Assembly (NCBI GenBank): GCA_963709765.1
Contig: CAVPXL010000015.1
Span: 124,001-188,000 of the forward strand
Source of the DNA: Roseitranquillus sp963709765
GTDB taxonomy: Bacteria > Pseudomonadota > Alphaproteobacteria > Rhodobacterales > Rhodobacteraceae
Reading direction: 5' to 3'
DNA length: 64,000 bases
In this document: positions 8,806 through 17,438 of the stretch, one piece after another
Layout: each line of letters begins with the position of its first letter
How positions within the stretch are numbered: position 1 is the stretch's first letter
The notes under the pieces: model-generated
Seen by the model: the letters and a program-made list of their open reading frames with translations, nothing else
What the model was told of the DNA's origin: nothing
Databases searched by the model: none
Translations under genes and position numbers: made by a program

Positions 8806-9171
8806 TCAGCCGTTCGCTTCGCGGATCTTCTCGGCCGCATCCTTGTCGTAGGTCACGCCCTTTGCGTCGAGCATCTGGTCGAGTTCGCCGGAAAGCGTCA
8901 TCTCGGTCACGATGTCGCAGCCGCCCACGAACTCCCCCTTGACGTAGAGCTGCGGAATCGTGGGCCAATCCGAGTATTCCTTGATGCCTTGGCGAATTTC
9001 CTCATCCGCGAGGACGTTCACGTCGCTGTAGTCGATGCCCATGAAGTTCAGTACGCCGGCAACGCGCGAGGAAAAGCCGCATTGCGGCATGGCCTTCGTG
9101 CCCTTCATGAAAAGAACGACGTCGTTGGCCTTCACCAGATCCTTGATGCGGCTTGTTGTCTGGGTCGTCAT
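8806..9171 (-). CDS. grxD: Monothiol glutaredoxin (Grx4/GrxD type)
   Basis: The 121-residue product carries the monothiol active site CGFS inside KGTKAMPQCGFSSRVAGVL, then WPTIPQLYVKGEFVGGCDIV, which provide the cis-proline and the GG motif for glutathione binding. Monothiol glutaredoxins of this type bind a shared [2Fe-2S] cluster with BolA proteins and deliver or sense iron-sulfur clusters. It lies directly downstream of bolA and purL on the same strand, the order usual in Rhodobacterales, which supports a Grx-BolA partnership. Confidence 0.95.
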   Translation of the reverse strand: MTTQTTSRIKDLVKANDVVLFMKGTKAMPQCGFSSRVAGVLNFMGIDYSDVNVLADEEIRQGIKEYSDWPTIPQLYVKGEFVGGCDIVTEMTLSGELDQMLDAKGVTYDKDAAEKIREANG

Positions 9172-9246
9172 TGATCAGCTCCTGGTTCGTCTTTCGGGCG
9201 CTATCGCTCCAGCGGCGCGACGGCGCATGTGTCTGTGCATAACGGC

Positions 9247-9489
9247 TCAGTCAGGCACCTTGGTCGTCAACGCCAGCGCGTGAAGCTCGCCCTGATTGCC
9301 ATCCATTCTTCCCTTCAGCGCCGCATAGACGGCTCGTTGTTGCTGAACCCTGTTCTGGCCGCGAAAGCTCTCGTCGATGACCTCGGCGGCGTAGTGGTTC
9401 CCGTCACCGGCAAGGTCGGTGATCGTTATCCGCGCGGACGGAAAGGTTTCGCGCAGAAGATCCTCGATTTCCTGTGCCTGCATCGCCAT
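9247..9489 (-). CDS. bolA: BolA family protein
   Basis: An 80-residue BolA fold: MQAQEIEDLLRETFPSARI, then DLAGDGNHYAAEVIDESF with the class-defining histidine, and RVQQQRAVYAALKGRM ending in GELHALALTTK. It most resembles the short BolA group that pairs with monothiol glutaredoxins and shares an iron-sulfur cluster; grxD is 75 bases downstream. The start at 9489 is set by AAAGGA six bases upstream; the much longer open frame reaching 9648 is not coding. Confidence 0.92.
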   Translation of the reverse strand: MAMQAQEIEDLLRETFPSARITITDLAGDGNHYAAEVIDESFRGQNRVQQQRAVYAALKGRMDGNQGELHALALTTKVPD

Positions 9490-9548
9490 TCGGGGTCCTT
9501 TCCTTGAACGAGCAACGAACCTATGCGTCGGGCGACCCTCGCGCAAGA

Positions 9549-11708
9549 TCAGCCGATGGCGGTCTCGAACGCTGTGCGATGCAGATCGAGAAGCGGCGCA
9601 AGCTCGGCTTTGTGTCCGCCGAACACCACGTCGGGGCCGCCGAAACATCCGATGTCGTGGACCGGAACGCTCATCTCGCGCGCGCTTTCCAGCAGATTGT
9701 CCGCGTCCTCCGGTGCGACCGCCAGCAGATAGCGCGCCTGATCTTCGCCGAAGAGTTCCGGAACGACGTCGGTTTCAAGTACAAAACCTGTCCCGCTTGC
9801 CTGTGCGAGCTCGAACGCGCCCAGTGCCAGTCCGCCGTCCGACAGATCGGTGGCGGCCCGGACAAGAACGCGATGCTTGAGCAGAAACACGCCGTTACGA
9901 CGTTCCTCTTCCAGATCGACTGGAGGCGGAGGCCCGTCTGCGCGCCCCAGAAGGTCGGCCAGCAGGGCGGACTGGCCCAGATGCGAGCCTGATCGACCAA
10001 CCAGCACGACCCGGTCGCCTGCTTGCGCCACGCCGCCAATCATTTCGTCGATCGATTGCAGGATCCCGACTGCGCCGATTGTCGGTGTCGGAAGAATCGG
10101 CCGTCCATCCGTCTCGTTGTAGAGCGAGACGTTGCCCGACACGATCGGAAGCCCCAGCGCCCGACATGCCTCGCCGATGCCGCGAATGGCATTGACGAAC
10201 TGTCCCATTATTTCCGGGTTCTCGGGATTTCCGAAATTGAGGTTGTCCGTCGCCGCAAGTGGGGTCGCACCGACCGCGACGAGATTGCGCCACGCCTCTG
10301 CGACCGCTTGCTTGCCGCCCTCGAATGGATCGGCTGCAACATAGCGCGGCGTCACATCCGACGTGAACGCCAGCAGCTTTTCCGTTCCGTGGACCCTCAC
10401 GATTCCTGCGCCCGCGCCCGGCGGCCGCACTGTATCTGCCAGGACCATGTGGTCGTACTGCTCCCATATCCAATGCTTCGAGGCGTGGTTGGGAGAGGCG
10501 AGCAGGGCCGTCAGGCCCTCGATCGGGTCGATCGGGGGTACGTCCTGCAACGGTTGCGCCGCTTTTGCGCTTGCGTAGGGCCGATCGTATTCCGGCGCCT
10601 CCCCCGACAGCGCCGCAAGCGGCAGGTCCGCCTTCACCGTGTTTCCGTGCAGCACAAGAAACCGATCTTCGGCCATCGTCTCGCCGACAACGGCAAAATC
10701 GAGATCCCATTTCTCGAAGATGCGCGCAGCGGTTGCCAGATGCTCGGGCGTCAGCACCATGAGCATCCGCTCCTGACTCTCGGAGAGCATCATCTCGTAG
10801 GCGCTCATGCCACTTTCGCGCAGTGGGACCCGATCAAGGTCGAGCCGGATGCCGAGCCCGCCCTTGTCGCCCATCTCGACAGCCGAACAGGTGAGACCGG
10901 CAGCACCCATGTCCTGGATTGCTATGACGGCACCCGAGGCCATCAACTCCAGGCACGCCTCCATCAGCCGCTTTTCAGTGAACGGATCGCCGACCTGGAC
11001 GGTCGGTCGCTTTTCCTCGATCGTCTTGTCAAACTCCGCCGAGGCCATGGTCGCGCCACCGACGCCGTCGCGGCCCGTCCGGGCGCCCACATAGACGAGC
11101 GGCATGCCCGTGCCCGAGGCCGCCGAATAGAAGATCGCGTCCGCCGGGGCGATGCCAGCGGCAAAGGCGTTCACGAGGCAATTGCCGTCGTAGGCTGCGT
11201 GAAACCGGCATTCCCCGCCGATGTTCGGTACTCCGAAAGCGTTCCCGTAGCTGCCAATTCCCTCCACCACGCCGCGCACCAACGAGCGCGTCTTCGGGTG
11301 GTCAAGAGCGCCAAAGGACAAGGAATTCATTGCCGCGATAGGCCGTGCGCCCATCGTGAAGACGTCTCTGAGAATGCCGCCGATCCCAGTCGCAGCCCCC
11401 TGGAAAGGTTCGATGTAGCTTGGGTGATTGTGGCTCTCCATCTTGAAGATCACGGCGAGTTCATCGCCGATATCCACAACTCCAGCATTCTCGCCGGGAC
11501 CACAGATCACCTGCGGGCCGTCCGTCGGCAGCGTTCGGAGCCATTTCTTGGACGACTTGTAGGAACAGTGCTCGTTCCACATGGCCGAAAAGATCCCAAG
11601 TTCGGTAAAACTGGGCGGCCGTCCGAGCAATTGGTGGATCCGCTGATACTCTTCGACGCTCAATCCATGAGCCGCAGCCAGGTCCGGCGTGACTTCAGGT
11701 TCCACCAT
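9549..11708 (-). CDS. purL: Phosphoribosylformylglycinamidine synthase subunit PurL
   Basis: PurL is the ATP-dependent synthetase subunit that turns FGAR into FGAM in de novo purine synthesis, acting with PurQ (glutaminase) and PurS. At 719 residues it is the small, three-subunit type of PurL. Visible blocks are MWNEHCSYKSSKKWLRTLP, FKMESHNHPSYIEPFQGA, GGILRDVFTMGARPIA and the second-half DNLNFGNPENPEIMGQFV. GGAGA precedes the ATG. bolA and grxD follow on the same strand. The upstream 230 bases hold a strong terminator, so purL needs its own promoter within about 75 bases of its start. Confidence 0.96.
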   Translation of the reverse strand: MVEPEVTPDLAAAHGLSVEEYQRIHQLLGRPPSFTELGIFSAMWNEHCSYKSSKKWLRTLPTDGPQVICGPGENAGVVDIGDELAVIFKMESHNHPSYIEPFQGAATGIGGILRDVFTMGARPIAAMNSLSFGALDHPKTRSLVRGVVEGIGSYGNAFGVPNIGGECRFHAAYDGNCLVNAFAAGIAPADAIFYSAASGTGMPLVYVGARTGRDGVGGATMASAEFDKTIEEKRPTVQVGDPFTEKRLMEACLELMASGAVIAIQDMGAAGLTCSAVEMGDKGGLGIRLDLDRVPLRESGMSAYEMMLSESQERMLMVLTPEHLATAARIFEKWDLDFAVVGETMAEDRFLVLHGNTVKADLPLAALSGEAPEYDRPYASAKAAQPLQDVPPIDPIEGLTALLASPNHASKHWIWEQYDHMVLADTVRPPGAGAGIVRVHGTEKLLAFTSDVTPRYVAADPFEGGKQAVAEAWRNLVAVGATPLAATDNLNFGNPENPEIMGQFVNAIRGIGEACRALGLPIVSGNVSLYNETDGRPILPTPTIGAVGILQSIDEMIGGVAQAGDRVVLVGRSGSHLGQSALLADLLGRADGPPPPVDLEEERRNGVFLLKHRVLVRAATDLSDGGLALGAFELAQASGTGFVLETDVVPELFGEDQARYLLAVAPEDADNLLESAREMSVPVHDIGCFGGPDVVFGGHKAELAPLLDLHRTAFETAIG

Positions 11709-11781
11709 GTCTCTCCGCTTTTGCCGGATTTCTATGGATCGCCGCTCCGGGGCGCAATCGCCCCCGCTTCCCTGATGTGCG

Positions 11782-11811
11782 AAAAAAAAGGCCGAGCACT
11801 ATGGCCCGGCC
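11782..11811 (-). terminator. Rho-independent terminator upstream of purL
   Basis: On the minus strand an 8-bp GC-rich stem (ggccgggc / gctcggcc, one G-T wobble) with a six-base loop is followed by eight T residues. It can only end leftward transcripts, that is the LysR gene or a small RNA made between 11.78 and 11.94 kb. Confidence 0.85.
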
Positions 11812-11890
11812 CAAGTCCAACAGGGAGGTGAAGACGACATCGTCGCCTTCGCGGAGACACCTAGGCGGCCGGACATATTCATTCAACCGA
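11782..11890 (-). ncRNA. Candidate small RNA (or short leader ORF) between the LysR gene and purL
   Basis: Read leftwards, the segment has a 9-bp stem with a three-base loop at 11830-11850 (arms gaaggcgac and gtcgtcttc), a single-stranded ACCTCCCTG that could pair with ribosome-binding sites, and then the T-tailed terminator. That is the layout of a trans-acting small RNA of the CCUCC-loop kind known in Rhodobacter. The same stretch also holds a 27-codon ORF (11882 down to 11799) ending SSSPPCWTWAGP, with its stop inside the terminator loop, but with no good ribosome site. No clear promoter was found. It could instead be just the 3' tail of the LysR mRNA. Confidence 0.35.
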
Positions 11891-11942
11891 ATTGATAATC
11901 GCGTGGCGTCAAGGCTGCTATGCGTTTGGCGCATGTCGCGCT

Positions 11943-12863
11943 TCAGGCGGCCTTGTCCTTGATCCGACGGCGATGGGCGAAGATCTCTTCGGTGACGAAG
12001 TCGCGGAACGCGGCGATACGCTTTGAGTGGCGCAGTTCTTCGGGGTAGGCGAGAAAGACCGGCACTTCCGACGATTCAACGTCCGGCAGAACCCGAAGCA
12101 AATCGGGAAAATCCTCCGTCACGTAGTCCGGTAGGACTCCGATCCCGAGGTTGTTCAGAACCGCCTGAAGCACGCCGAAGTAGTTGTTGATGGTCAGCAT
12201 CGACGGAACGTCGTGGGTCAGGAGTTCCTGAACCAGCATTGCGCCCGCCGTCACCTGTGCCGAACGCGTGTTCTGACAGATCAGCCGATGCTGCGAGAGG
12301 TCCGGCATCGATTGCGGCATTCCCCTCTCCTCAAGATAGGCCGGTGCCGCATAGAGCCGCATGTTGACACTCATCAGGCGGCGGCGGATCAGGTCCGCTT
12401 GGCTCGGCTCCTTCATGCGGATTGCCACGTCGGCTTCCCGCATGGGCAGGTCGAGAACCCGCTCTTCGAGCATCAGGTCGATCTTGAGTTCCGGGTAGCG
12501 CGCATAGAGAGCCGGAAGACGCGGCGCCAGCCAGAGCGTGCCGAATCCTGTGGTCGTGGTAACCCGCAGTTCGCCGAAAACCTCTTCTTCGCTGTCCCGG
12601 ATGCGTGCGGAGGCTGCGTCGATTCGACGCCGCATCGCTTTGGTGGCGTCGAAGAGCAGCTCTCCTTGCTCGGTGAGAATCAATCCCCGGGCGTGCCGGT
12701 GAAAGAGCGTGGTGTTCAGGCTCTCTTCCAGGGACCGGATCTGGCGCGACACGGCAGATTGACTGAGATGAAGCGTGTCACCCGCATGTGTCAGGCTGCC
12801 TGCATCAGCCACCGCATGAAAAATTCGTAGCTTGTCCCAGTCCATGGTGACATTTCCATCCAT
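11943..12863 (-). CDS. LysR-family transcriptional regulator
   Basis: The product has about 306 residues. It begins with a winged helix-turn-helix: WDKLRIFHAVADAGSLTHAG, then LHLSQSAVSRQIRSLEESL, then LFHRHARGLILTEQG. The C-terminal part is a periplasmic-binding-protein-like effector domain. It is divergent from the ior gene with a palindromic T-N11-A site between them, so it probably controls ior and itself, with an aromatic keto acid or related metabolite as a plausible effector (inference). I start at the ATG at 12863; the ATG at 12845 (MDWDKLRIFH) is also possible. Confidence 0.88.
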   Translation of the reverse strand: MDGNVTMDWDKLRIFHAVADAGSLTHAGDTLHLSQSAVSRQIRSLEESLNTTLFHRHARGLILTEQGELLFDATKAMRRRIDAASARIRDSEEEVFGELRVTTTTGFGTLWLAPRLPALYARYPELKIDLMLEERVLDLPMREADVAIRMKEPSQADLIRRRLMSVNMRLYAAPAYLEERGMPQSMPDLSQHRLICQNTRSAQVTAGAMLVQELLTHDVPSMLTINNYFGVLQAVLNNLGIGVLPDYVTEDFPDLLRVLPDVESSEVPVFLAYPEELRHSKRIAAFRDFVTEEIFAHRRRIKDKAA

Positions 12864-12945
12864 CAATGGTGCGCCCCCCTGCGACGTGACGAGGTTATCT
12901 TGCTGCGCTGCAAAAACACAGTCTTGTTTCAAGTGGCGACTTCTA

Positions 12946-12964
12946 AGGTCAGTATTTGTGACCT
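12946..12964. promoter_or_regulatory. Palindromic LysR-type operator
   Basis: The sequence AGGTCA-GTATTTG-TGACCT is a perfect 6-bp inverted repeat with a 7-base spacer and contains T-N11-A. It lies 30 bases before the ior start and about 80 before the LysR start, the usual place for an autoregulatory LysR box. Confidence 0.6.
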
Positions 12965-12994
12965 ACACTGCACACAATCAACGTGGAGGGGATC

Positions 12995-15900
12995 ATGACC
13001 CGGCAAGACGTGGCGTTGCATGACCGGTTCGATCTGACCAGATCGCCGGTACTGCTGAATGGCACGCAGGCGCTCGTGCGGCTGGTGTTGATGCAGCGGG
13101 CACGTGATGCAGCCAATGGGCTGGATACGGCTGGCTACGTGACCGGATATCGCGGCTCGCCTCTTGGGGCTGTAGACCTGCAGATGATGCGGGCCCGGCA
13201 GGATCTGGAGACGTCGCAGATCGTTTTTCAGCCCGGTCTCAACGAGGATCTTGCCGCGACCGCCCTGTGGGGGTCTCAGCAGGCAGAACTTCGGGGCGAG
13301 GGGAAGTACGACGGTGTCTTCGGCCTGTGGTACGGTAAGGGTCCCGGCATCGACCGGTCGGGTGACGTGATGCGCCATGCCAACATGGCCGGAACTTCGC
13401 TCTTCGGGGGGGTCCTCATGGCGATGGGAGACGATCACACCGGCGAAAGCTCCACCACCTTGCATCAGTCCGACTGGGCGATGGTGGACGCCTACATGCC
13501 CATCGTCTCGCCTGCGGGTGTACAAGAAGTTCTCGATTACGGCCTCTACGGATGGGCGCTCAGTCGCTTTGCTGGCGTCTGGGTCGGCCTGAAGACGATG
13601 AAGGACACGATCGAAGCGACTGCGGTGGTGGATGGGCGTCCCGACCGCATGCGCTTCGTGCGGCCGGACTTCGACATGCCCGAGGGGGGGCTGAACATCC
13701 GGCTGGTCGACACGCCGCTGGCGCAGGAAAGCCGGATGATCGACTACAAGCGATTTGCGGCCGAAGCGTTCGCCAGGGCAAACGGCATCGACAAGCGGAT
13801 CTGGGGACGGCCGGGTGCGAAAATCGGCTTCGTCGCGGCGGGCAAGAACTGGCTCGATCTGGTCCATGCTCTGGATCTGCTTGGCATCGACGTTGCGGAA
13901 GCCGAACGTCTTGGTCTGACGACGTACAAGGTCGGTCAGACCTTCCCGCTCGACATGCACTCAATTCACGAATGGGCCGAGGGTCTGGAGTTGATCGTCG
14001 TCGTCGAGGAGAAGCGCAAGCTGATTGAGGTGCAGATAAAGGAGAGCATCTTCGGTGACCGTCACGGACGCCGCGTCTACGGATGGTACAAGGGTGGTGG
14101 CGCAGGCGCCGATCACGGAGAAGAATTGTTTCCGACGCGATATGCCCTCGATCCGATCATGATCGCCGAGAAGATCGGAGAGATCCTGATCGAAGAAGGG
14201 CGCGACACCGATCGCATCAAGGCAGGGCTCGCGCAGCTTTCCGAAGCAAAAGCTGCTGACAACGCGCCGGAGATTGCGGCGCGGTTGCCTTACTTCTGCT
14301 CCGGATGCCCGCACAACACATCGACGCGGGTTCCCGAGGGGTCTCGGGCCTATGCGGGCATTGGCTGTCACTACATGGTCCAGTGGATGGATCGCGAGAC
14401 AGTGGGCTTCACGCAGATGGGAGGCGAGGGCGCCAACTGGATCGGTGAGGCACCGTTCAGCCGGCGCGAGCACGTCTTTCAGAATATCGGCGATGGAACC
14501 TACAATCATTCGGGCGTGCTGGCGATCCGCGCGGCCGTCGCGGCGGGCACAAACATCACTTACAAGATCCTCTACAACGACGCGGTTGCCATGACCGGCG
14601 GCCAGCAGAACGAGGGCGACCTTCAACCCGACCGGATCGCGCGCGAGCTCAAGGCAATGGGCATCCAGCATGTTGCCGTGGTCTATGACGAGAAAGAGGC
14701 GCCGACGCGCGGCGATTTTCCGTCCGACGTGGAATGGCATGAACGCGCAGAGCTCGAAAGCGTGCAGGAACGGTTCCGCGAAATCGCCGGCGTGTCGGCG
14801 ATCCTCTACATCCAGACATGCGCGGCGGAGAAGCGTCGACGGCGCAAGCGAGGCAAATTCCCCGATCCGGACCGGCGCGTTTTCATCAACACCGACGTCT
14901 GCGAGGGCTGCGGCGATTGCGGCGTGCAGTCGAATTGCGTGTCCATCGTTCCGGTCGAGACCGAACTGGGGCGGAAACGCGCGATCGACCAGTCGAGCTG
15001 CAACAAGGATTACAGCTGTCTCAAAGGCTTCTGCCCATCATTCGTGACCGTCGAGGGAGCCCAAGTCCGAAAGGAGGCGACGGCATCCGTCGACGTGGGG
15101 GAACTGCCGGAACCCGATCTGCCGCTCATAGACGGAACTTTCAATGTCGTCATCACCGGCGTTGGCGGAACCGGAGTCGTCACGGTCGGCGCGATCATGG
15201 CAATGGCGGCGCACGTGGACGGCAAGGGTGCCGGCATGATGGAGATGGCGGGTCTTGCGCAGAAAGGCGGTGCGGTCCACATCCATTGCCGCATCGCGGA
15301 GCACCCGGAGGACATCAACGCGATCCGCGTCGCGACGGGCGAATGCGATGCGCTGATCGGGGGTGATCTGGTGGTCAGCGCAGGTGCGAAGACGCTGGGC
15401 CTCATGAGGGCAGGGCGCTCCGGCGGTGTCGTGAACAGTCACGAGATCATCACCGGAGACTTCACACGCAATACGGAATTCCGTCTGCCGTTGGAGCAGC
15501 TTCGCCTTTCTCTCGAGCGACGCTTGCGAGATCGTCTGTCGCTATTCGACGCATCCGAGCTGGCGCGGGTTCTGATGGGCGACTCGATCTTTTCGAACAT
15601 GATGGTTTTCGGGGCGGCCTGGCAGAAGGGGCTCATGCCGCTATCGCTCGCATCGATCAGACGCGCGATCGAACTGAATGGTGCTGCCGTCGAGCGCAAC
15701 CTTCAGGCTTTCGAATATGGGCGCTGGGCCGCGCACAACCCGGACGCGGCGGCGCGTCTGCTCGAACCGTCCGTGACCGGGAAGCCGAAAACGCTCGATG
15801 AACGGATCGCATTTCGCGAAGCCCATCTGAGCGCCTATCAGGGGCGCCGCCTGGCTGCGAAGTATCGGGTCATGCTTGGGCGCGTTGAAGATCCCGCGCT

Positions 15901-16417
15901 GCGTGAAGCGGTGGCAATGGGCTATCACAAGCTGCTGTCATACAAGGATGAATACGAGGTGGCGCGGCTTCACAGGACCACCCGGGAGAAGGTTCGACAG
16001 TCGTTCGGGGGCGATCTGAAGTTGACCTACCACCTGGCGCCGCCTGTGCTGTCGGGCGAGGGGCCGGACGGGCGTCCGCGCAAGCGCGGCTTTGGCGAAT
16101 GGATCGAGCGGCTTTACCCGATCCTCGCTGCAGGAAGGGTCATGCGGGGCACCTGGATCGATCCCTTCGGCAAGAGCGCCGAGCGCAAGATGGAACGCGC
16201 GCTCATTCGTCAGTACGAAGACGACATGGATGAGATACTTCCGGCGGTGACGGAGGTGACACGAGACGTGGCGATCGCGCTTGCGGAGTTGCCGTTGTCG
16301 ATCCGCGGATTTGGTCCGGTGAAGCTTGCGAATGAGCGCCAGGCTGCAAAGCGGCGCGAAGAGTTCCTGGCGATCTTCCGCGCAGGTGGATCCAGCGTCG
16401 ACAAGGCAGCAGAATAG
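12995..16417 (+). CDS. Fused indolepyruvate:ferredoxin oxidoreductase (IorA-IorB type)
   Basis: This enzyme oxidatively decarboxylates aryl 2-oxo acids such as indolepyruvate to acyl-CoA with ferredoxin, in aromatic amino acid breakdown. The protein has 1140 residues, the size of the single-chain aerobic form. The first 600 residues hold the pyruvate-binding and thiamine-diphosphate domains (GYRGSPLGAVDLQM; YNDAVAMTGGQQNEG). A cysteine cluster follows (CEGCGDCGVQSNC and SCLKGFC) for iron-sulfur binding, then the gamma/IorB part starting ITGVGGTGVVTVGAIMAMAA. GGAGG lies five bases before the ATG. The divergent LysR gene probably regulates it. Confidence 0.9.
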   Translation: MTRQDVALHDRFDLTRSPVLLNGTQALVRLVLMQRARDAANGLDTAGYVTGYRGSPLGAVDLQMMRARQDLETSQIVFQPGLNEDLAATALWGSQQAELRGEGKYDGVFGLWYGKGPGIDRSGDVMRHANMAGTSLFGGVLMAMGDDHTGESSTTLHQSDWAMVDAYMPIVSPAGVQEVLDYGLYGWALSRFAGVWVGLKTMKDTIEATAVVDGRPDRMRFVRPDFDMPEGGLNIRLVDTPLAQESRMIDYKRFAAEAFARANGIDKRIWGRPGAKIGFVAAGKNWLDLVHALDLLGIDVAEAERLGLTTYKVGQTFPLDMHSIHEWAEGLELIVVVEEKRKLIEVQIKESIFGDRHGRRVYGWYKGGGAGADHGEELFPTRYALDPIMIAEKIGEILIEEGRDTDRIKAGLAQLSEAKAADNAPEIAARLPYFCSGCPHNTSTRVPEGSRAYAGIGCHYMVQWMDRETVGFTQMGGEGANWIGEAPFSRREHVFQNIGDGTYNHSGVLAIRAAVAAGTNITYKILYNDAVAMTGGQQNEGDLQPDRIARELKAMGIQHVAVVYDEKEAPTRGDFPSDVEWHERAELESVQERFREIAGVSAILYIQTCAAEKRRRRKRGKFPDPDRRVFINTDVCEGCGDCGVQSNCVSIVPVETELGRKRAIDQSSCNKDYSCLKGFCPSFVTVEGAQVRKEATASVDVGELPEPDLPLIDGTFNVVITGVGGTGVVTVGAIMAMAAHVDGKGAGMMEMAGLAQKGGAVHIHCRIAEHPEDINAIRVATGECDALIGGDLVVSAGAKTLGLMRAGRSGGVVNSHEIITGDFTRNTEFRLPLEQLRLSLERRLRDRLSLFDASELARVLMGDSIFSNMMVFGAAWQKGLMPLSLASIRRAIELNGAAVERNLQAFEYGRWAAHNPDAAARLLEPSVTGKPKTLDERIAFREAHLSAYQGRRLAAKYRVMLGRVEDPALREAVAMGYHKLLSYKDEYEVARLHRTTREKVRQSFGGDLKLTYHLAPPVLSGEGPDGRPRKRGFGEWIERLYPILAAGRVMRGTWIDPFGKSAERKMERALIRQYEDDMDEILPAVTEVTRDVAIALAELPLSIRGFGPVKLANERQAAKRREEFLAIFRAGGSSVDKAAE

Positions 16418-16570
16418 TTCTTGCCGCGTTCTTCGCGGAGCTTGTGCGGAGCTCTGGGACCGGAATGGCCGGAGAGAGTGGACTTCCGCTGCCCCTGCGC
16501 TTAATCGCGAACGCAGAAGGTGCCGGCGCGTCGTGTCGGAGGCCGCGGAATTGACAGGCAGAACGCGCGG

Positions 16571-17383
16571 ATGGCCGTAGGGATCTTCGATTCGGGGCTC
16601 GGGGGCTTGACCGTCCTGAACGCCGTTGCACGGCATTTGCCCGATTTGCCGCTCGTTTATTATGGGGATAATGCGCATACGCCCTACGGCGTTCGAGAGC
16701 CAGACGACGTGTTCTACCTGACGACGAAAGGGGTGGAGCGGCTTTTCGAGTCGGGATGCGATCTCGTGATCCTGGCCTGCAACACCGCATCTGCAATTGC
16801 GCTGCGGCGCATCCAGGAAGCGTGGGTTCCACGCGAAAAGCGGGTCCTTGGCGTTTTCGTCCCTCTGATCGAGGCCTTGACCGAGCGGCGTTGGGGTGAC
16901 AATTCGCCGCCGCGCGAGGTGGGGATCCGTCACGTCGCGCTCTTTGCCACGCCGGCAACCGTATCTTCTCGCGCCTTCCAGAGAGAACTGGCCTTCCGCG
17001 CCATCGGCGTCGATGTCGAAGCGCAGGCTTGCGGCGGCGTTGTGGACGCCATCGAGGATGGCGACATGATTCTGGCCGAGGCGCTGGTGCGAAGCCATGT
17101 GGACGCCCTTCAGCGCAAGATGCCGCAACCTGATGCGGCGGTGCTCGGCTGCACACATTATCCGCTGCTCGAGGACGTGTTCCAGGCCGCGCTCGGTGGC
17201 AAGGTCAAGGTGTTCAGCCAGGCAAATCTCGTGGCACACAGCCTGGCCGACTATCTGGACCGGCATCCTGCGATGGTCGGCTCCGGAATGGTCCCAATGT
17301 TTCTCACAACGGGCGATCCGAAGCGCGTCTCGGATGGGGCAACGCGATTTCTGCGACGAAGGATCGAGTTTCACTCCGCCTGA
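16571..17383 (+). CDS. murI: Glutamate racemase
   Basis: MurI makes D-glutamate for peptidoglycan by two-base catalysis. The 270-residue product has the first block GIFDSGLGGLTVLNA, the YYGDNAHTPYG loop, and the two catalytic cysteines in LACNTASAIA and LGCTHYPLLE. The ATG at 16571 gives the family start although its ribosome site is weak; an upstream in-frame ATG at 16520 looks non-coding. It is in the same direction as ior, 153 bases earlier, and argC, 55 bases later. Confidence 0.93.
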   Translation: MAVGIFDSGLGGLTVLNAVARHLPDLPLVYYGDNAHTPYGVREPDDVFYLTTKGVERLFESGCDLVILACNTASAIALRRIQEAWVPREKRVLGVFVPLIEALTERRWGDNSPPREVGIRHVALFATPATVSSRAFQRELAFRAIGVDVEAQACGGVVDAIEDGDMILAEALVRSHVDALQRKMPQPDAAVLGCTHYPLLEDVFQAALGGKVKVFSQANLVAHSLADYLDRHPAMVGSGMVPMFLTTGDPKRVSDGATRFLRRRIEFHSA

Positions 17384-17438
17384 TTGCGACTGCCACCGTC
17401 ATGCCGTAGATCGTCTGTCGCAGGATGACGGAGCTTCC

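Noticed and set aside
10023..11831. Rightward 602-codon open frame antisense to purL
   Set aside because: A shadow of purL; composition is arginine- and histidine-rich with no recognisable domain.
11695..11934. 79-codon leftward frame upstream of purL
   Set aside because: It reads through the T-tailed terminator and into the purL leader, so it is not a plausible gene.
16424..16438. Short hairpin (ccgcg-ttctt-cgcgg) after the ior gene
   Set aside because: Only five base pairs and no T-run; too weak to call a terminator.
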